DNA from: a virus
IMG/VR virus record: IMGVR_UViG_3300010885_051616
Location: 1-23,078 of that record
Reading direction: 5' to 3' (one strand)
DNA length: 23,078 nt
The notes under the pieces: generated by a model
Databases searched by the model: none
What the model was told of the DNA's origin: nothing
What the model saw: the letters and a program-made list of their open reading frames with translations, nothing else
Shown: piece after piece, positions 19,128 through 23,078 of the stretch
How the letters are laid out: each line of letters begins with the position of its first letter
Position numbering within the stretch: position 1 is the first letter of the stretch
Translations under genes and position numbers: made by a program

Positions 19128-19895
19128 ATGGCAAATAGAAAAACAAAAAGAATCTCTGATGAAGAATTTGAAGCAACGTTTCCTGCTAATTATACTCCAC
19201 CAAACAATTCAAGATTTAGTATTGAAAAGCTAAATATTGATTTTAAGTTCAAGAACGCAAACCAAAAGAAATTTGTTCATTTAATTATTGACAATAAAAT
19301 AACCGTAACAGCAGGTCCAGCAGGTACGGGTAAAACATATCTTGCGTGTGCTCAAGCTCTTAAGTTATTAAAGTCAGATCCACGTTTTAGAAGAATTATA
19401 CTTGTCAAAAGTGTAACTGTTCTTGAAGGTGAAGAAGTGGGATTCCTAAAGGGTGACATCAAAGAAAAAATGTTTCCCTATACAATTTCATTCTTAGATA
19501 ACTTTCATAAACTTGTTGGTGAAGGCATTACGCAAATAATGATGGACCAAGGACTAATCCAAGTTTTACCACTTGCATATATTCGCGGGCGATCTATTGA
19601 TAATGCAATCATTATTGTGGACGAGGCGCAAAATATCACCCAGAAAAATATGAGAAGTACCATGACTCGTATTGGAACTGATACCAAGATGATTATTACA
19701 GGTGATACCAAACAGGTAGATATGAAGAATCCTAAACTATCGTCACTGGATCTTGTTGTGAAACTATTTCAAGACAAACCTGATATTGGTACTATGATTT
19801 TTGATCGCGCTGATATTGTACGTGATCCTATTGTAATGGTAATTGAAGAAACTTTTGATGAGTGGGAAGAAAAGAATCCACCAACTAAAGGATAA
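19128..19895 (+). CDS. PhoH-like P-loop ATPase
   Basis: This 255-residue protein has a Walker A GPAGTGKT (63-70), a Walker B with IIIVDEAQN (DEAQ at 165-168), and the PhoH signatures VKSVTVLEGEEVGFLKGD and IITGDTKQVD. PhoH-like ATPases have been linked to RNA handling and are common phage auxiliary genes; their reaction is still poorly known. The first 40 residues are variable and include a short Lys/Arg-rich stretch. The ATG follows a 15-nt A-rich leader (AAAAAATATAAAGCTT). Its end overlaps the minus-strand SET gene's end by 11 nt, a tail-to-tail arrangement. Often written phoH, but I leave the symbol empty because phage copies are divergent. Confidence 0.88.
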   Translation: MANRKTKRISDEEFEATFPANYTPPNNSRFSIEKLNIDFKFKNANQKKFVHLIIDNKITVTAGPAGTGKTYLACAQALKLLKSDPRFRRIILVKSVTVLEGEEVGFLKGDIKEKMFPYTISFLDNFHKLVGEGITQIMMDQGLIQVLPLAYIRGRSIDNAIIIVDEAQNITQKNMRSTMTRIGTDTKMIITGDTKQVDMKNPKLSSLDLVVKLFQDKPDIGTMIFDRADIVRDPIVMVIEETFDEWEEKNPPTKG

Positions 19896-20331
19896 CCTTA
19901 TCCACATACCATTTACTGTCAAACCAAGTCGCGCCGTAAGATACTGTTAGTTCTTCATCGGCCTTAATTGGTTTGACAGTAACTATACCTACACATCCCG
20001 TTTCCGTTAGTTTGATAAATTCACAATTAGGAGTGTCAGAATGATTATACATACTAACGTTTCCCAATGGAATGCATACCTGGTCAGCAGACCAACCAAT
20101 AACATATTGGTCAATTACTAAACTTTTAGGATGAATACCCGTTTCCATACTCGTTTTTAGAGAATGGTGGTAAATTCCTGTTGGAAAGATAACAGCCTTC
20201 GCTATTTCTATACACATGAAATCTGGGATATCCTCCGATGTAAAAACTCCAAGTGAACCTACAAGAGAATCCCTAATAGATAAACATTCTAAAGATTGAG
20301 GATAGCTATTTATTTCGATTGTTCGGCGCAT
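19885..20331 (-). CDS. SET-domain protein (putative lysine methyltransferase)
   Basis: I chose the ATG at 20331, which overlaps the upstream gene by 22 nt; an ATG at 20379 would overlap by 70. The 148-residue protein is a compact SET domain: GVFTSEDIPD (28-37) near the N terminus, the hallmark NHSDTPNC (96-103), and the catalytic-side ELTVSYG (127-133). The NHSxxPNC and ELTxxYG pair binds S-adenosylmethionine and the lysine channel. No pre-SET or post-SET zinc is visible. SET domains usually methylate protein lysines; in phages they are rare and could modify host or phage proteins. It is the second gene of a short minus-strand pair and is convergent with the PhoH gene. Confidence 0.82.
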   Translation of the reverse strand: MRRTIEINSYPQSLECLSIRDSLVGSLGVFTSEDIPDFMCIEIAKAVIFPTGIYHHSLKTSMETGIHPKSLVIDQYVIGWSADQVCIPLGNVSMYNHSDTPNCEFIKLTETGCVGIVTVKPIKADEELTVSYGATWFDSKWYVDKVIL

Positions 20332-20591
20332 GATGTTGTAATCTCTACAGGAATCTCTGGTACAAGATCCGAAAACCATTTAGGAACTAATTGGCATGTT
20401 TTGCAGATTACAACACGAGCAGGAATGTTTTCAGTATTTCCTGTTGGGCTAAGAATTGAAGATAGTCGTTTAAACATTGTCACTTCTTCATACATCATAC
20501 CACCGCATTCGCACTTTACCCAAGGAGCATCAATTAGATCTCGTTGTAGTTTCAAATCATCAAATGATTTATTGTCTTTATTTATTTCCAT
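20310..20591 (-). CDS. Small zinc-ribbon-like protein
   Basis: This 93-residue protein is the first of the minus-strand pair. Four Cys form a ribbon-like set: C27-x-C29 (KCECGGMMYEE) and C63-x-x-C66 (VICKTCQLV), separated by a charged helix. This could bind one zinc ion. The last residues (TSCAEQSK) overlap the SET start. No further domain is seen. It may be a DNA/RNA-binding or protein-adaptor protein acting with the SET protein. Function unknown. Confidence 0.65.
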   Translation of the reverse strand: MEINKDNKSFDDLKLQRDLIDAPWVKCECGGMMYEEVTMFKRLSSILSPTGNTENIPARVVICKTCQLVPKWFSDLVPEIPVEITTSCAEQSK

Positions 20592-20808
20592 ATTATTAGT
20601 TTTAGTATATATTCTTAATTCTTTTTAAGAGGATAGAAGCTTAGTCCTACTTAGGTCTTAATGCTTTGTCTTACTTAAGTCTTATTCCTTGTTATAAGTC
20701 TCTATCTATACTACCCCCTTAACTTTAATTGATATTAATTTTATTCAGATTTAAAAAAGAGTTTTACAAAACCATTTAACTTGAGTGTATATAATAAATA
20801 AAGGAAAT
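20592..20808. promoter_or_regulatory. Divergent spacer between the minus-strand pair and the exonuclease locus
   Basis: This 217-nt gap is the only long non-coding stretch and separates divergently transcribed genes, so it should hold promoters both ways. Upstream of the minus gene (reading minus) lies an AT-rich TATATACTAAAACTAATAAT just before its ATG. Near the plus start there is TTGAGTGTATATAATAAATA, with TTG at 20781 and a TATAAT-like stretch at 20790-20795. Between lie the short direct repeats at 20644-20690. An A-rich AAGGAAAT precedes the ATG at 20809. No tRNA or gene was seen. Promoter positions are guesses. Confidence 0.5.
20644..20700. repeat. Short direct repeats with palindromic cores in the divergent spacer
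   Basis: Two adjacent units begin at 20644 (GTCCTACTTAGGTCTTA) and 20668 (GTCTTACTTAAGTCTTA) and differ at two of 17 positions; a partial third follows at 20691 (GTTATAAGTC). Spacing is 24 then 23 bases, about two helical turns. The second holds a perfect 8-base palindrome, ACTTAAGT (20673-20680). This looks like a cluster of protein-binding sites, such as operator copies or a replication/recombination site. Confidence 0.5.
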
Positions 20809-20907
20809 ATGTTCTCACAAGCCTACTTAAAGAAACTGTTGTTTTTCGATATAGAAACATTGATATATAAACTAAAATATCAATATCAAAAATGGAAGAG
20901 AACTTAA
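20809..20907 (+). pseudogene. Severed 5' end of the exonuclease gene (32-codon leftover ORF)
   Basis: The ATG at 20809 opens a 32-codon frame ending with TAA at 20905-20907. Its first 17 codons encode MFSQAYLKKLLFFDIET, against MFTHAYLKKLLFFDIET at the intact exonuclease start (21725). The two 51-base stretches match at 43 positions and six of the eight differences are silent. After the DIET motif the frame runs into unrelated sequence. Its last 16 bases overlap the homing endonuclease's ATG (20892). It is the old 5' end of the exonuclease gene, left behind when the endonuclease entered; it may still act as a short leader for coupled translation. Confidence 0.8.
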
Positions 20908-21719
20908 TAAAAGAAGTTTGTGCTTTAGAAACATGCGAAACCGTTTTTTATAATAAAAAAAATATAAAACACAAACAAAAATATTGCTCACACAAGTGTT
21001 CTATAAAAGCTAGGACAGGTAACTTGGAATACAATAAAAAATTAAAAGAACTGCATAACAGAAAAGAAACAAAAGAAAAACATTCTAAAGCCTTTAAGAA
21101 AAGGTGGGAAGATAAAGAATCGAGAAGTACATTGCTAAATAGCACATGGAATGATTCCACTTATAGAAATAACAAAATATGTTCATTAAAGAAAACCTGG
21201 AGTGATCCTTTATTTAAGAAAAAGATATCAGATATACATAAAGAATATATGTCAACTGATGAATATAAACAAAAAAGTAGTATCTTACAAAAAGAAATAC
21301 AAAATAGACCGGATGTTAAAGCAAAAAAATCTGCAACCATGACAGAAAAATGGAATGACACATCATATGCTGAAAAGACAATTAGCAGAGGGTATGCTTA
21401 TAAAAATTTTACATTACCTTCTGGAAAAATAGCAAAACTGCAAGGATACGAACCGTGGGTATTAATGGATCTTTTAAATATATATGAAGAATCGGACATA
21501 GTAATTGGTGTTAAAAATATACATGAATATATTGGTCATATTACTTATACTTTTGAAAATAAAGTTTCTCGTTACTTCCCAGATTTTTACATTATAAGTG
21601 AACATTTAATAATAGAAGTAAAAAGTCATTGGACTTATGAAAAACATTTAAACAGAAACTTAGAAAAACAAAAAGCATGCTTAGCCAAAGGAATAAATTT
21701 TAAATTCATCATAAAATAA
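20892..21719 (+). CDS. Homing endonuclease, zinc-finger + helical repeat + PD-(D/E)XK nuclease
   Basis: This 275-residue protein has an N-terminal zinc finger (C10, C15, C32, C36). From about 64 to 165 come six repeats of about 17 residues with a W-x-D core (KRWEDKESR, STWNDSTYR, KTWSDPLFK, EKWNDTSYA are clearest), resembling NUMOD-type DNA-binding helices. The C-terminal nuclease (175-275) has GYEPW (185-189), YFPDFYI (D231) and IIEVKSHW (E242, K244), the PD-(D/E)XK catalytic set. This combination is typical of free-standing phage homing endonucleases. The sequence is richer in A and Lys codons than its neighbours, a sign of transfer. It sits between two copies of the exonuclease's 5' end. 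Nuclease type is well supported; the target site is unknown. Confidence 0.85.
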   Translation: MEENLIKEVCALETCETVFYNKKNIKHKQKYCSHKCSIKARTGNLEYNKKLKELHNRKETKEKHSKAFKKRWEDKESRSTLLNSTWNDSTYRNNKICSLKKTWSDPLFKKKISDIHKEYMSTDEYKQKSSILQKEIQNRPDVKAKKSATMTEKWNDTSYAEKTISRGYAYKNFTLPSGKIAKLQGYEPWVLMDLLNIYEESDIVIGVKNIHEYIGHITYTFENKVSRYFPDFYIISEHLIIEVKSHWTYEKHLNRNLEKQKACLAKGINFKFIIK

Positions 21720-21724
21720 CACAT

Positions 21725-22438
21725 ATGTTTACACACGCCTACTTAAAAAAATTACTGTTTTTTGATATAGAAACAATCGGTAAGTACAAAGATTACAGTT
21801 CATTTAAACAATCGGATCCCGAAGGTGCAAACATCTGGGAAAAGAAAATGACTCGTATTAATTACGAAAAGTATAATGATCATTCTGAAGCATATGCAAA
21901 ACAAGTTTCACTTTTTCCAGAGTTTGGACAAATTGCTTGTTTATCTTACGGTATTTGGAAAGACGGCGATATGCAAATATCTACTATTCGTAATGAAGGT
22001 GATGAAAAAGAAATGATGAAAAAGATCGCAACTCTTTTTTACAAATCCGCAAGCAATAATATGATACCTATTGGCTGGAATATTAAAAACTTTGATGTTC
22101 CTTGGGTAGTTCGTAAATGCTTAATCCACGGTATACAAGTTCCAACAGTATTAAGTACATATGAAAAGAAACCTTGGGAAGTAAGTGTTGTTGATCTTAA
22201 AGATATTTGGAAATCAAACAGCAGTCTTGATGTTACATTTGAAGATGCTGCATACTCGATGGGTATTCCTACTCCAAAGGATGATATTGATGGAAGTCAA
22301 GTTCATTCAACTTATTGGAATGAGGAACTTGACAGAATCGTTACATACTGTGAAAAAGATGTAAAGACAATGATTCTTATGGGAGAGAAACTTTATAAAA
22401 TTTATAGTCCAGAAACACTAATAGGAAAACTCGTATAA
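21725..22438 (+). CDS. PolB-type 3'-5' exonuclease (DnaQ-like/RNase H fold)
   Basis: This 237-residue protein has the DEDDy exonuclease motifs: Exo I in LLFFDIETIG (D14, E16), Exo II in IGWNIKNFD (117-124), and Exo III TYCEKDV (Y208, D212). The layout matches the predicted PolB-related exonuclease family (DNA_pol_B_exo2-like), with no polymerase domain. It would remove 3' nucleotides for proofreading, repair or DNA degradation. It starts five bases after the endonuclease stop; that ATG lies in a rebuilt 5' end, the original copy being at 20809. It is followed after two bases by the glycosylase gene, so both may serve DNA repair. Confidence 0.87.
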   Translation: MFTHAYLKKLLFFDIETIGKYKDYSSFKQSDPEGANIWEKKMTRINYEKYNDHSEAYAKQVSLFPEFGQIACLSYGIWKDGDMQISTIRNEGDEKEMMKKIATLFYKSASNNMIPIGWNIKNFDVPWVVRKCLIHGIQVPTVLSTYEKKPWEVSVVDLKDIWKSNSSLDVTFEDAAYSMGIPTPKDDIDGSQVHSTYWNEELDRIVTYCEKDVKTMILMGEKLYKIYSPETLIGKLV

Positions 22439-22440
22439 AT

Positions 22441-23078
22441 ATGCCTGAATTAGCAGAAGTAAAAATAACATCTGAGTTTATTACAAAATATGCTCACGGA
22501 AGAAAGTTTATTAGAATTGAAAAATCACCGGAATCAAAAGTAAAAACTTACTTAAGCACGTGGGATGAAGCAGCGTTTACTGTTAAAGCAAAATCACGCG
22601 GCAAGGAAATCTTAATTGAATGCGAAAAGATTGGCGGAGACATTAATGGTTCAGCAACTAAAACAATGTTAGTAACATTGGGTATGAGTGGAACATGGGT
22701 TTATTTATCTGACGATATAACCGAAGGCAGAGACCAATATTTAAAACATATGCATTTGCGGTTTATTACTGATGACGGCGGGATATTAGGAATGATAGAT
22801 GTTCGTAGATTCGCTAAATGGAAATGGGTAAAAACTTGGAGCAGTAATCGTGGACCATGCCCACTTACTGAATACGAAAAATTTAGTTTAAACTTGACAG
22901 ATACACTGAATAAAAATAGAGCAAAGAAAATTGTCAATCGAGATAAACATTCTGACTTATGTGAAGTACTAATGGACCAAACCGTCTTTAATGGCGTTGG
23001 CAACTATCTTAGAGCGGAAATTCTATACCGTGCTGATATTAATCCTTTTCAAAAGTTTTATGAGACTACTCATGAAGA
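22441..23078 (+). CDS. Fpg/Nei-family DNA glycosylase (3' end outside window)
   Basis: This frame stays open to the window end (212 residues visible). MPELAEV carries the N-terminal P2/E3 catalytic pair after Met removal. SRGKEILIE (K55) is the beta-hairpin lysine, LGMSG (80-84) and VRRFAKW (121-127) match the conserved core, and FNGVGNYLRAEIL (183-195) is the helix-two-turn-helix. The C-terminal zinc or zincless finger is beyond the window, so Fpg and Nei cannot be told apart. These enzymes excise oxidised bases and cut the strand. The start follows the exonuclease stop by two bases. Confidence 0.88.
   Translation, partial: MPELAEVKITSEFITKYAHGRKFIRIEKSPESKVKTYLSTWDEAAFTVKAKSRGKEILIECEKIGGDINGSATKTMLVTLGMSGTWVYLSDDITEGRDQYLKHMHLRFITDDGGILGMIDVRRFAKWKWVKTWSSNRGPCPLTEYEKFSLNLTDTLNKNRAKKIVNRDKHSDLCEVLMDQTVFNGVGNYLRAEILYRADINPFQKFYETTHE

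Larger units (their letters stand above)
20809..21775 (+). mobile_element. Homing-endonuclease insertion flanked by duplicated exonuclease 5' ends
   Basis: The left copy spans 20809-20859 and the right copy 21725-21775 (43 of 51 identical), giving a shift of 916 bases. Between them lies the endonuclease gene. The right copy gives a full exonuclease, so the target gene remains functional. No intron core or inverted terminal repeats were seen, so this is a free-standing insertion. The exact borders cannot be set without an uninterrupted relative. Confidence 0.65.

Noticed and set aside
20332-20379. Longer SET start at 20379
   Set aside because: It would overlap the zinc gene by 70 nt and adds 16 residues with no SET character.
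20809-21775. Group I intron carrying the homing endonuclease in the exonuclease gene
   Set aside because: The 17-codon exon is repeated and the downstream gene has its own ATG, so splicing is not needed. I saw no intron core.
22434-22441. TATAAATA as a T4-type late promoter
   Set aside because: It overlaps the glycosylase start codon, so it cannot lie at the right distance upstream, and a match in AT-rich DNA is expected by chance.

Overview
This window looks like part of the genome of a large, AT-rich, tailed phage with a contractile tail (T4-like or P2-like baseplate logic). It runs from the baseplate hub/spike through the wedge, giant structural proteins and a receptor-binding-type adhesin into accessory and DNA-metabolism genes. 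A Bacteroidota host is my inference. The starts lack Shine-Dalgarno sequences and are preceded by A-rich leaders, and the adhesin pairs a PKD-like domain with BspA-like (DUF285) repeats, as Bacteroidota surface proteins do. No integrase, tRNA, rRNA or CRISPR array was seen.

Layout. 1-999: C-terminal part of a protein made of about 19 copies of a 15-residue repeat. 1002-2253: gp5/gpV-like spike with an HxH tip motif, then an unrecognised small protein. 2302-4921: an overlapping pair not typical of a baseplate operon, a three-S1-domain protein and a predicted amidoligase (carboxylate-amine ligase fold) with a beta-helix-like C-terminal half. 4926-8012: gp13-like neck protein, gp25 (gpW), gp6 (gpJ) and a 91-residue protein. 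8012-13792: a 1926-residue protein in the gp7/gpI position. 13782-18300: a 1141-residue adhesin with a PKD-like domain and about 16 DUF285 repeats, a Cys-rich paralogue of its middle domain, and a small FN3-like protein. 18297-19895: HAD phosphatase, small zinc protein, PhoH-like ATPase. 19885-20591 (minus strand): SET-domain protein and a zinc-ribbon protein. 20592-20808: regulatory-looking spacer with short repeats. 20809-22438: PolB-type 3'-5' exonuclease whose 5' end is duplicated around a PD-(D/E)XK homing endonuclease. 22441-end: Fpg/Nei DNA glycosylase, cut by the window edge.

Almost all genes from 1 to 19895 are on the plus strand, with tiny gaps or 1-22 nt overlaps (TAATG, ATGA), so they probably form long, translationally coupled transcripts. 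The spike, neck, gp25, gp6 and giant protein would build the tail tip and baseplate. The repeat proteins would form the host-contact surface. The most unusual items are the S1/amidoligase pair inside the structural operon, the recombination-prone adhesin array, the duplicated Cys-rich domain, and the homing-endonuclease insertion that rebuilt the start of the exonuclease gene.
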